Origin: Tritrichomonas musculus
Taxonomy: Eukaryota; Parabasalia; Tritrichomonadida; Tritrichomonadidae
Direction of reading: 5' to 3'
NCBI GenBank assembly: GCA_039105265.1
Contig: JAPFFF010000007.1
Span: forward strand, 2,666,001-2,730,000
Length of the DNA stretch: 64,000 nt
Position numbers and translations under genes: made by a program. Positions 1-9,255 of the stretch are shown here, in pieces (position 1 is the stretch's first letter; each line of letters opens with the position of its first letter). The notes under the pieces are model-generated. The model worked only from the letters and a program-made list of their open reading frames with translations. It made no database searches and was not told the origin of the DNA.

Positions 1-233
1 AAATGAACACGCGAACTCTTCAAAACAGGATAAACAAAGCTTCTAGTCAAAACAAAAAATAATTTTGTTATCTTAATTAATATTGTTTATTTAATGTTGG
101 ATTTTCATATTATAATATTAATATTAAAGAATATATTTTTATTTTGCGATTCATTTTATTATTTGATATTGATAATTGAACAATACTCAAAATAATTATA
201 TGATTTAATTACAACTTTTGTTAAACAATGCCA

Positions 234-1589
234 TTATTTGCCATCAATCAAGTTTTGTATCTCATTAATAGTGAATTGAACACGATTAATTGCTATATTT
301 GTTGTTTGAATAATTTCATCAACGTTGCTCATTGACATATCTTGCCCTAAATTCATCTTCTTAAGATTTTGAAGTATTTTTTCTTTCGGCTTTTCATTTT
401 CTTTTTTAGCAGTTTTAAGAGCAGATTTAACTTGATTGATTCTTTTTTGTAAATTATTAATCATATCAGAGCTTTCAAAAAGGCGAAAACAATGCTTTTT
501 CTTATCAATCAATAACAATAAATATACAAAGTTTAAAATAGTCAACAAAACTTCTGTTTTTCCCGCTGGCGATGCTAAAACTGATGGATCAAGAACCAAA
601 GGCAATAAATTGGTCGAAACCATTGGTGATCTAAATATTCCTCCATTTTTTGCAGCACTAATTTCTCTTTCCAGCTGATGAGTAATTGCAGATAGAGATG
701 CATCGCAAAGTCCACAAGAACTGCTTGCAAATTGATCATTACTACTTTTTTCAGGGTTTTCAAGGGCTGCTTGATATGAAAAAAAGCGTTCTTCATCACT
801 TAAATTTGATATAAGAGATATTGCTTTACGCCATGCATTTTGAGCGGCTTCTGCAGTAGATAAAAATGGACCAATCCTAACGACTGTGACGAATATTTCA
901 CGAGGGTTTGAAAGGGATCCGGCTGAAGAGAGAAGTTTGACACCATCATTTTGGAGTGGTGACGTATAACTATTTAGTAATAATTTTGATAATTGCTCTA
1001 AGGACAAGCATTTAAATTTCTCTGGATAAATAATTGCACATCTTGCAAATGAGAGTTTGTAAGTAACAGGAAGCGAAAAAAATTTTTTAGCAATAGGCTC
1101 TGTTACAACTGTTTCTATTGTTCCATTTTGATCTTTATCGTTATCATTTTTCATAAAATAAGGCAAAATTCGATCTGCAAGCTCTTTTGTGAAGTTTGTT
1201 ATGTATAATGAAACAAATATATTATATGCAACAACTTCAGGTAAGTCGTTTTTCGGATCTGTCAAAAAAAGTTCAATGTTATGCATTTGATCGGGATTAT
1301 AGTAAGAAAAATTAATGATATTGTAAAGCAATTCTATGAAATCTTGTGAAATTAAAGGAGATGCTTTTTTTAAATGATCAAATAGAATATGAATTAATGG
1401 AAGTAATCGCATAAAAATTTCGTATTCAATACTTTGACGAAATGATAACCATTCTGAAAACATTAAATAAATTTCCTTTCCGCTTTCTCGATTAAAATAA
1501 CCTGTTAATTCTTCAATTTCTTTTGTATGCGGATTTTTATCATCATTAATTGCATTTAAAAGTTCTTGTATTTCATCATAGTATTCCAT
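234..1589 (-). CDS. Glomulin/ALF4-like protein (putative)
   Basis: This 451-residue, mostly helical protein is host-like. I place the start at 1589 because a TCATAAATATG initiator context lies directly in front of it, and the only earlier in-frame start is a TTG. The last third (about residues 327-450) has a leucine-rich stretch with LLPLVLDPSV, then ILNFVYLLLLIDK, a basic linker, and a final helix ending near INEIQNLI. In glomulin/ALF4 proteins the C-terminal half has the same order: a last HEAT-like helix with LLRFLLIRD, a charged segment, and a terminal helix around the RBX1-binding surface. Glomulin binds RBX1 and blocks cullin-RING ligase activity. The neighbour on the same strand resembles CSN4, which acts on the same ligases. 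The assignment rests on remembered pattern similarity only, so another helical-repeat protein is possible. Confidence 0.45.
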   Translation of the reverse strand: MEYYDEIQELLNAINDDKNPHTKEIEELTGYFNRESGKEIYLMFSEWLSFRQSIEYEIFMRLLPLIHILFDHLKKASPLISQDFIELLYNIINFSYYNPDQMHNIELFLTDPKNDLPEVVAYNIFVSLYITNFTKELADRILPYFMKNDNDKDQNGTIETVVTEPIAKKFFSLPVTYKLSFARCAIIYPEKFKCLSLEQLSKLLLNSYTSPLQNDGVKLLSSAGSLSNPREIFVTVVRIGPFLSTAEAAQNAWRKAISLISNLSDEERFFSYQAALENPEKSSNDQFASSSCGLCDASLSAITHQLEREISAAKNGGIFRSPMVSTNLLPLVLDPSVLASPAGKTEVLLTILNFVYLLLLIDKKKHCFRLFESSDMINNLQKRINQVKSALKTAKKENEKPKEKILQNLKKMNLGQDMSMSNVDEIIQTTNIAINRVQFTINEIQNLIDGK

Positions 1590-1826
1590 ATTTATGAAGA
1601 CCAAATTTTATAAAACAAAGGCCAAATTTGGGGACTGGAAAAATCTCCTAAAATTCTGATTCAATTTAGATATAAAAATTCTTAAATGCAATGGAAATGG
1701 AAAGTTCTTGTATTTATAAATACAAAAAGAAAGAACTTTTAAATGCAATAGATACGGAATTTATTTATAAAAAGATAATATTGATCATAAATTTATTTAT
1801 ATAAATAAAGTGAGTTTACATTCATT

Positions 1827-2945
1827 CTATTTTAGAAGTTCCTTTATTTTTGCTGACGTTTCGGAAACACTTAAGCAAAAATCTCTAATTGATTTATCTT
1901 TTAACGATCTTTTGTTTTCATGTGCAAATTCAACAGACCATTGTGGTTGGTCAATTGAAGCTTTTAAAGATTTATTATTAATCATTTCACTAAGCATATG
2001 ATATACATTATCTGGTGAATCACCAACTATTTGCGCAAGTCTGTCAATTTGAATAGACGAAAACATCTTTCTAGCAACAGATATGTTATGCTGAACTGAG
2101 AATGATTCAAGAGTTTTCGTGTCGTTGCTATCAACTAAATCACTAATTTTTTCTCGAAAGTCATCTCGAATAGTTTTATCAATAAATTTCCCTCTTACAA
2201 TTAAATCTAGAATAGGATAGATATCGACATTTTTAATATTTTCGTCTGCTGCATATCTATGTAAAAGAAGAGATCTGATATTATTAGTTGTAGGAGATAA
2301 AATAGCGCAAATTGCAGCAGTTCTCAATCCATAAAGACGTGATTCAGGAGTTGTGCCACGTGTCCAAAGCTCGTTGTAGCAACGAGCTGCTTCAAGAAAA
2401 GATTTTTTATTAATATTATATTTGCCCTTAAAACTATGATATCGGTTCCATAAATCGATCGGAGTTGAATATTTAAATATATGCTGGCCCATTTTTATGA
2501 GCAATGATGTAACTTTATCATAGCGTGTGTCGCTGAAATAGCATTCTGCAATATCTAAATAATACTTTAAGATCTCTGCGTCTGATGAAGGTACAGGAAA
2601 TTTTTCAAGAATTTTAGCTGTTTCGCCATAAAATTCATTTGCTTGTAATGATTTTGCATAAATTTCATAAATATCAAATTTTTTATCTTCAATTTGACTG
2701 TTTTCGAGATATTGAACAAGGATCCTAAGACATTTAACTTGAAGTGAAAGATTTGTTATTTTGGAGAGAGCCTGAGATAGTGAAAATAGAAAATTAGCTA
2801 AAATATTATAACCAATATTTTTTCCATTTAAACTATCAAAGAAATTCTTAAAAGAATCTTCTGATAAATTTGATATTAAATTTTCGACAACACTATTAAC
2901 ATCATTTTCTGAAGCGGAAGGATTCAAAAGTAAATCTAAAGACAT
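1827..2945 (-). CDS. COP9 signalosome subunit 4-like PCI protein
   Basis: The 372-residue protein has the layout of CSN4: an N-terminal helical repeat region (residues 1-200), a helix with FLEAARCYNELW at about 183-194, and a PCI winged-helix part at about 285-345 containing HNISVARKMFSSIQIDRLA and a following IDQPQWSVEF strand region. These match the CSN4 pattern of [32 protein letters not shown] and FIDQIDGIVHFE. CSN4 is a scaffold subunit of the COP9 signalosome, which removes Nedd8 from cullins in nucleus and cytosol. The length is close to the usual 400 residues. The start codon lies in a TTTCAAAATG initiator context. The proteasome lid subunit Rpn5 is the nearest alternative, but the residue pattern fits CSN4 better. 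Confidence 0.72.
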   Translation of the reverse strand: MSLDLLLNPSASENDVNSVVENLISNLSEDSFKNFFDSLNGKNIGYNILANFLFSLSQALSKITNLSLQVKCLRILVQYLENSQIEDKKFDIYEIYAKSLQANEFYGETAKILEKFPVPSSDAEILKYYLDIAECYFSDTRYDKVTSLLIKMGQHIFKYSTPIDLWNRYHSFKGKYNINKKSFLEAARCYNELWTRGTTPESRLYGLRTAAICAILSPTTNNIRSLLLHRYAADENIKNVDIYPILDLIVRGKFIDKTIRDDFREKISDLVDSNDTKTLESFSVQHNISVARKMFSSIQIDRLAQIVGDSPDNVYHMLSEMINNKSLKASIDQPQWSVEFAHENKRSLKDKSIRDFCLSVSETSAKIKELLK

Positions 2946-3399
2946 TTTGAAAAAAAAATCCTTTTATTATTTGACAAAAGAATGGTGAAATTAATTCAAA
3001 TTTAGTCAAAAAGATTTTTGATTTTTTTGTCTTTTTCCCGACTCTAATTCTTTATTTATGCACAAATAAAAACAAATTCTTTAAGTATTAATAGGAATGT
3101 TTTCATGATTAGTAAATCATCTAAATATATCCTAAATTATTATAATTTTATTTCACAAGTAAAAGATTCATCATAAATTTTCGAATATTTCATAACAATA
3201 CTTTTTAAAAAATATCAATGGCCGTCGATTAACATATTTATTTATATATTTAATAAAGTGGTATTATTAATGTCAAACCATATTTGATTTTACCAAATTA
3301 GTAAATCATTTATTTGACTTTTTCAACAGCATTGACAAATGTTGATTTGCGAAATCAAAAACTAAATTAAAATTTTATGTCTAATATTTATTCATTGAT
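2946..3399. other. Intergenic spacer without visible features
   Basis: About 450 bases of AT-rich DNA between the CSN4-like gene and the 3' end of the next minus-strand gene. I see no convincing reading frame, RNA or repeat in it; the part next to 2945 should contain the CSN4-like promoter. Confidence 0.6.
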
Positions 3400-5370
3400 T
3401 CACAAATCATCAATCTCATTATCAGTTTGGATTTCATCTTTTTGTTGGCTTTGCCCTTGTTCTGGCTCCGGTTCTGGCTCTGGTTCTTGATTTTGAATAT
3501 TTTCATGATCTTGATTAAAATCATCATTATTTTCTTGAGAAAAAAGAATATTTTCTTGATCATTAACGTTTATCATTTCATTGTTGTCTTCTTCTTGAAA
3601 TTGTGAATTTACTTGCCAATCATCATTTTCATTTGGTTCTTCTTCTAAGCCTTTGCTCATTTGAAATTGAGAATTATCTTGATCATGCTCGCTTTCGTGT
3701 TCTTTCTCTTGGTCATTTTCATTATATTGTTCAGACCCATTTCTGTATTCTTGTTCGAAATCTTTATCTTTTACATTGCTTCTCTCTTCATCATCATCTT
3801 TTTCATTTTCTTGTGGATCAATATGTAATTGCTCTTTTTGTTCATCGTTTTCATGGTCACTTGCATGATCTTGCTCTTGCTCATTTTCTTGTTCATTTAT
3901 ATGCTCTTGTTCCTGTTCGTTCTCTTGATCAATATTGTTGGTATTAGTTTGCCCCTGGTCATGCTCGTTTTCATTTTCATTATCGTGCTGCTTCTTAGAA
4001 TCATCATCACTTTCATTATCTTGATTTTGTTTTGGCTCATTTGAGTTTTCATTATCAAGTGTATTTTGCGTTTCATCTTGATCAGGAACGTCATGTAACT
4101 CAGTGGTATCAGGCTCGTCGATTTCAGGGGGCGGTGTTGGTCCTGATGCATCGTTATCACTTTGATGATTTTTATCATTAGAACTATTAGTAAGAATTAA
4201 TAATTCTATTTTACTTGATAGCATTTCAATTCTATCGTTCAATTCTGATATCTTATTATTAGCATTGGCCAACTCGTTTTCTTTATCTTTCAATTTTTGC
4301 TCTGCTTCAAGCAACTTTTCATCTTGGCCAGCTGAATTACCATCTTTCTTTACGCTATCAAGAGCTGATTTATACAAATCAGCTTGCGCAAGAGCTGATT
4401 GATATAGCGAATCTTTTTTCTTGAATTCTTCATTCCAGTGTTTTGCAGCTTTTCGGATTTGTTCTCTTTTTTCTTGGGATTCTTTAAGTTCCTCTGTTAA
4501 TTTTTGAATTTTTTCGTTTAAATTTTTCTTATCTTCACGTAAAACTTCAACATTTGCTGATATGTTATCTGCAAAATCTTTGTTTTTCTCGCTTTCTTCT
4601 TTGAGAGTTTTATTTGAGGCCTCGAGTTCATTTAATTTTGTTTTTAATTCAATAATTAGTTGCTTATAATCAGAAATTTTACTTTTAAAATCATCTTTTT
4701 CTTCAAATAATAATTCTTTTTCTAATGTGGTTTTTTCTAATTCTTTTGATAATTTATCAATTTGTTCATTTTTTTCTTTTATTGTATTTTTAAGGAAGTT
4801 GAGTTCAGAATTGTTCTCAGCACGTTTAGCAAGATTTTTATTTAATGAATCAATAAAAGTTAATGAATTTTCAGTTAAATAAGGTATTTCGTTATATTGC
4901 AGTATATATTTGTTGTAACTCTCTTCACGTTCTTGGTATTCTTTGATATTTTTTCGAAGTTTATGATTTTCTTTGAGAAGAGGTTGAACACTATTTTTTA
5001 ATTTCTTGAGCTCTGTTTCACTGTCATTGTACATACTTAATAATAGCGGGAAAGTAGAGAAAATACGAAACTGCGCTTCTTCGATTTTATAAAGATAATT
5101 CATTGCACAATTATAAGAATTACGATATATATCAGTGCATTGATTATTATTTTCTTTCATCTCATCTAAAACCATATTTTCGTTTGAATATGTCTGAAGT
5201 TTATCGAGTAAAGATTGAAAATAAGATCGAATTTTATCATTAAAATTTGTAGCTAGATTTATATATTCTTGCGATGGAGCACTTCTCATTCTATAAAATT
5301 TGTTAACATCATTAATTCGTTCGTCAATATCTTTCAAAAAAAGAATCTGATTCTGTTTGATTTCATTCAT
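3400..5370 (-). CDS. Coiled-coil protein with acidic, Gln/Asn/Glu-rich tail
   Basis: This 656-residue protein starts at the ATG at 5370; the frame is open three codons further to a TTG. Residues 1-130 look globular and helical, about 130-395 form long heptad-rich coiled coil (many KLKEL, EKNEQIDKL and similar segments), and about 400-656 are a low-complexity acidic tail built from QENEQEQE, DNENSNEP and an EPEPEPEPE run. There is no signal peptide or membrane segment. Such proteins are common in trichomonads as cytoskeletal or scaffold proteins, but I recognise no family. It is divergent to the coiled-coil gene at 5554-6435 with a short shared 5' region, which may mean common control. Confidence 0.7.
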   Translation of the reverse strand: MNEIKQNQILFLKDIDERINDVNKFYRMRSAPSQEYINLATNFNDKIRSYFQSLLDKLQTYSNENMVLDEMKENNNQCTDIYRNSYNCAMNYLYKIEEAQFRIFSTFPLLLSMYNDSETELKKLKNSVQPLLKENHKLRKNIKEYQEREESYNKYILQYNEIPYLTENSLTFIDSLNKNLAKRAENNSELNFLKNTIKEKNEQIDKLSKELEKTTLEKELLFEEKDDFKSKISDYKQLIIELKTKLNELEASNKTLKEESEKNKDFADNISANVEVLREDKKNLNEKIQKLTEELKESQEKREQIRKAAKHWNEEFKKKDSLYQSALAQADLYKSALDSVKKDGNSAGQDEKLLEAEQKLKDKENELANANNKISELNDRIEMLSSKIELLILTNSSNDKNHQSDNDASGPTPPPEIDEPDTTELHDVPDQDETQNTLDNENSNEPKQNQDNESDDDSKKQHDNENENEHDQGQTNTNNIDQENEQEQEHINEQENEQEQDHASDHENDEQKEQLHIDPQENEKDDDEERSNVKDKDFEQEYRNGSEQYNENDQEKEHESEHDQDNSQFQMSKGLEEEPNENDDWQVNSQFQEEDNNEMINVNDQENILFSQENNDDFNQDHENIQNQEPEPEPEPEQGQSQQKDEIQTDNEIDDL

Positions 5371-5553
5371 CAACTTCAAAACCAGTATGGTTAAAATAAT
5401 AGACCTTTAAAAACTTAATTGAATTTATAACGATTTTAAGTTTAATTCATAAAATTGAATTCCATTTCCGATTCTCCACACGTGAAAGACGAGCATCAAA
5501 ATTTGGGAAATCAAAATGTCGAATCACCAGTTGACCAAGAAAAACAAAATAAA

Positions 5554-6435
5554 ATGAATAATTCCCAATCAACGCCAAGCTTAAATCAGATTTTTTTGAA
5601 GCGTGAACAATTAAAAACGATAAGAGATCAATTATATACGATTCAAAAACAAGAAGATAAAACTCTTCAAGATTACTCATCTCTTGAAATTGATCTTCAG
5701 CAAAAGTTTAATGCTTTAAGAGATTGCTTTTTAAAAGTTCAGATTCCAAATTTAAAAAAAAGTCAAAAATATAATCAAATTAATAAAGAAGTTAATGAAA
5801 TTTTTGAAAATATAATGAGACAATATGATGAAAACAAAAAATTACGTGAAAAAATAGTTTCTAATGACCATCACAATTTTATAAAAATCAATGAAGAACA
5901 AAATCGTGCATCAGATGCTCGTTTTAAATTTGATAGAGACCGATTAGTTTATGAAAAACTCAAACGTGAGCATGAAGTGCTTGAAATTGAAAATCAAGAA
6001 TTAAAAGAATTAGCTGAATCAATAAGAGATGAATATATTAGTCTCAATACCCAGCAAAAGCTCTTTGAAGATGAATTTACGCGAATTACATTAAAATTAG
6101 AAGGACAAAAGAAAAAGTTTGATAATTTGACGGAAAAGTATATCGAATTAAAACAAAAAAACGATATTTTAAATCAAGAAAGAGAAAAGAGAGAAATTGT
6201 TTATAAAAAAAGAATAGAAGATGCACTAAAAAAAAAAGACGAACTTCAAAAATATATAGATGATATACAAAAGCAGCAAAAGCAAATTGATTTAAAGATA
6301 GAATCAAATACACAAATAATTGAAGATTTGAATTACAACCGCGATCGTTTAAATTCTGAAATTAATAAGTTGGTACAAATTTCCAATAGGAGAAAAGAGC
6401 AGCAAGATCAATACGATTTAATTATAACAACATAA
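5554..6435 (+). CDS. Coiled-coil protein, hypothetical
   Basis: The 293-residue protein from the first in-frame ATG is almost entirely charged alpha-helical coiled coil (segments such as KLKREHEVLEIENQELKEL), with a short Ser/Gln/Asn-rich N-terminus and no membrane segment. The frame stays open upstream to 5446, and the extra 33 codons read like protein, yet they contain only a TTG at 5455, just behind a TTCATAAAA initiator-like site. The first ATG after that site, at 5516, is in another frame and ends after 13 codons in an ATGA that overlaps the ATG at 5554. The true start is therefore uncertain. Function unknown; a cytoskeleton-associated role is a guess from composition. Confidence 0.65.
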   Translation: MNNSQSTPSLNQIFLKREQLKTIRDQLYTIQKQEDKTLQDYSSLEIDLQQKFNALRDCFLKVQIPNLKKSQKYNQINKEVNEIFENIMRQYDENKKLREKIVSNDHHNFIKINEEQNRASDARFKFDRDRLVYEKLKREHEVLEIENQELKELAESIRDEYISLNTQQKLFEDEFTRITLKLEGQKKKFDNLTEKYIELKQKNDILNQEREKREIVYKKRIEDALKKKDELQKYIDDIQKQQKQIDLKIESNTQIIEDLNYNRDRLNSEINKLVQISNRRKEQQDQYDLIITT

Positions 6436-6612
6436 AATCCAACAAAAATTATATCTCATTTAAACTTAAAATGCAACGCAAAGTTCCGAGTATTGGTTAG
6501 ACAAAATATTTTATGTGAACAAAAAAAAAATTCTTTTCTTGAAATTGGGGATCTGCATCTTTTTTATTCAAATATATATAAATCATTTTCTATTTTTTAT
6601 TTTGGCTTATTT

Positions 6613-6880
6613 ACAGATACAACAGCAGAATAACTCGATATACCAGCAGCATGCCTCAATGAACCAGTAGAATGTCTCGATGCACCAACAGAATATCATC
6701 ATGAACCATCCGAATATCTCAATGAGCCAACAGAATATTTCGATTCATCTCTAGAATATCACAATGCACAAGCAGAATATCTCGAGCTACTAACAGGATA
6801 TCTCGATTCGCCAGCAAAATAACTACACTACAGGAAATCTCGATGCACAAGCAAGATAACACCATATACCAACAGATCCT
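6613..6880. repeat. Degenerate 21-bp tandem array
   Basis: About twelve head-to-tail units of 21 bases with a loose consensus CTCGATGCACCAACAGAATAT run from 6613 to 6880, with one 16-base unit at 6823-6838. On the plus strand most units read as a seven-residue repeat of the type LDAPTEY, LNEPTEY, HHEPSEY. The reading frame is interrupted by stop codons and there is no start, so it is either a decayed fragment of a repeat protein gene or a minisatellite with a codon-multiple period. Confidence 0.8.
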
Positions 6881-7217
6881 GTTGCACTGTTTTCAAAAAG
6901 TTTAATCATTATTTGATTATATACTCATTAAATAAAATTAGGCTGTATTCATGTAGAGAAATTGACGAAATATTGTATTATTGATCATATTTTCTTTATT
7001 TTTATTTTGTAACTAAGAATGAACTTTAATGGATAAGAATTTTATACTCCTATTTTTGAGATATTTCTATTTTTATTTTTCTGAATAAAAATCGTTTTAT
7101 AATTGAGAAGCTATTATTTTTTTTTATATAAAAATTGATGAAATATAAATATATATATAATTTTGTTTTATTAATTATTATAATATATATCATGATAACA
7201 TATTAATACTTATATGT
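6881..7217. other. Non-coding AT-rich DNA
   Basis: I see no gene, RNA or clear repeat here, only AT-rich DNA with homopolymer runs. Confidence 0.6.
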
Positions 7218-7221
7218 TTAA

Positions 7222-7461
7222 GGTACAAATCCAGTACGTTTAGTAACCGCAATTTTTTTTGACATTCTCAAAGAATAAAATGACATGTTAAATAAAAAAC
7301 GATTATTTTCATCCATTTCATATAACATGTCATAATGTTTATTTAAATTGTAAAATAAGTGTCAAAAACAAACCTAGTCAATTTAAACTTTTTCAGAGAC
7401 ATGCAACTATTCAAATAATAAACGTTCTCCTATTCAAAAAATAACGTACTGGATTTGTACC
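7222..7461. mobile_element. 240-bp non-autonomous TIR element (MITE), copy 1
   Basis: The element begins GGTACAAATCCAGTACGTT and ends with the inverse complement, and it has no coding capacity. TTAA flanks it on both sides (7218-7221 and 7462-7465). This fits piggyBac-type TTAA duplications; a TA duplication with an AGGTAC end, as in Tc1/mariner relatives, explains it equally well. A second copy of exactly the same length lies at 37,230-37,469 in the opposite orientation and differs at only two positions, so the family moved recently. Confidence 0.88.
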
Positions 7462-7633
7462 TTAAAAAACATTTATTTTCTAGAGATACACTTGTTTATA
7501 TTTTATTTTATTTTTAGTAAATTTTTAACTTTTTCAGTAATTATATTATTTATATTGAAATAATAAAACATTATTTTATTTTATATATATTATATATATA
7601 AATAATATAATTATTATTTATTAGACTTCACTT

Positions 7634-7689
7634 TTTGTACCAACCTTGTTCTACAAAGAACGATAGAAAAAATACAAGGTTTGTACAAA
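7634..7689. repeat. Imperfect hairpin with a motif repeated at 9231
   Basis: TTTGTACCAACCTTGT at 7634 pairs with ACAAGGTTTGTACAAA at 7674 with one mismatch. The loop holds a 25-base motif beginning TTGTTCTACAAAGAACG (7647-7671) that recurs exactly at 9231-9255, right beside the 3' end of the element at 8812-9226. The motif itself contains GTTCT-ACAA-AGAAC. It is probably a remnant of transposon ends. Confidence 0.6.
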
Positions 7690-8811
7690 GGAGCACGACT
7701 TTGGCGGTTATTGAAAATCGTCGTTTCGACTTCATATTGAAATATTATATAGCATATTAGTTTTTAAGCAAGTTTTATATAGACCAAAAAAAAATCTATC
7801 GTAGGGGAAAAACATTATTCATGTTTTAAAAATCTAAGTTATCAAAAAGTTTAACTTTTCAGAACTAACGTACGAATTTTAATTCTAAACGTTTTTACAT
7901 GTTTGATAGAAGTTGTGTAAATACACAGAAATAAATCGATTTATCAACAAATGAAAGAAAAATATCAAAGTATAAAAATAATTCAAAAAGTTGACAAATT
8001 GAACGATAATTTATTTTCACTACTCAATTTTTTTTATTTTATTCATTTTTAATTCTGAATTTACTTATGTATTTAGTTATTTTGGAAATGAAATTTCATT
8101 ATATTAAAGATAATAGTCTATTTTATTATTAAAATTTAATAATAAAATATCATAGAACCTCCAAACATCATTAATATACATAAATATCATAATTAATTGA
8201 TTTTTTCTGCAGATAAATAATTATATTTGCTTGGTATGATTATATATAACAATTATTTGTTATTATTTTTCCGAAAACTTTGATTTTTAATAAACATAAA
8301 TATTCATGAAATTATTATCTTTTCAACTCCAAAATGAAAATACTATATTTAATATGCTTTATTAAATAAATATATATTAAAAAAAATTATATTTTGTAAT
8401 AAAAATTCCGTATCAACAAAACATTAATTATAATATAATAGAATTATTAACACCAATCGTGGTACAAAATAAAATATCAATGTAAATAAACACTCAACAG
8501 AAAAGAATATTCACCAGGATTTCAAAAATAAAAAATGTGATTTGGAAATTTATAAGTCTACTATAAATTTTATTTAAAAGATATAATATCATTTTATCAT
8601 TTAGCACAAAAATAAAATATCAAAACTATTAATTTACAAGTCCTTTGGATGATCAAAAAAAAACATCATTAGGACTTTATTTCATCACACTTGAAATAAT
8701 TATGTAATGTATCATTATGGATTATATTATCTAATATAAATAATCAATATATTTAAAAAATATTGTTTTTTCTTGTTTTTATAATAAGATATAAATGTTT
8801 TTTTAAGATTT
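7690..8811. other. Non-coding AT-rich DNA
   Basis: About 1.1 kb without a credible gene or RNA on either strand. The sequence is AT-rich with many short A and T runs; I see no further terminal repeats. Confidence 0.55.
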
Positions 8812-9226
8812 CTTAACGTACGAAAAACGGTTACCCGTGCTCCGAAAATTATATTAAACGGTTAAGCCAATCTCTCCAGAAAAATCTCATTTTTTTTAGT
8901 CGAAAATTTAATTTATAATATCTTCATAATTAGTGAAATAATAAGTGATATAAAATACAAACTAGCATTCAAAAACAATAAAACATATGTTAAGCAAATA
9001 AAAATGCACATATATGATGGTATCATGCAGATATTCCATTTTGATGAGAAAAAATTAATTGGTCTATAAAGTTAAATATATATAATTCTTCATAAGTATG
9101 ATATGAATAATCAATGTTACCGATCAATATTTACTATATAAAAAGATAAAAATATTTCAAAAAACATTCCATACATTTTATTGAGATAAAAAAAGGAGCA
9201 CGGGTAACCGTTTTTCGTACGTTAAG
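8812..9226. mobile_element. TIR element (MITE) of about 405 bp
   Basis: CTTAACGTACGAAAAACGG... at 8812-8843 and its exact inverse complement at 9195-9226 form 32-bp perfect inverted repeats. TTAA occurs at both ends (8813-8816, 9222-9225), so the element proper may be 8817-9221 with TTAA duplications, or it may use TA. The inside is AT-rich with no coding frame, so it is non-autonomous. The ends differ from those of the 240-bp family, so it is a second family with the same kind of target. Confidence 0.82.
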
Positions 9227-9255
9227 AACGTTGTTCTACAAAGAACGATAGAAAA

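Noticed and set aside
16-233. Terminator or RNA in the left edge
   Set aside because: Only AT-rich sequence downstream of the glomulin-like gene; nothing structured.
436-678. Open frame on the plus strand within the glomulin-like gene
   Set aside because: Shadow of the longer minus-strand gene.
3603-4178. Several frames opposite the acidic tail of the coiled-coil gene
   Set aside because: They are His/Leu/Phe-rich mirror images of the QEN-rich repeats and carry no independent signal.
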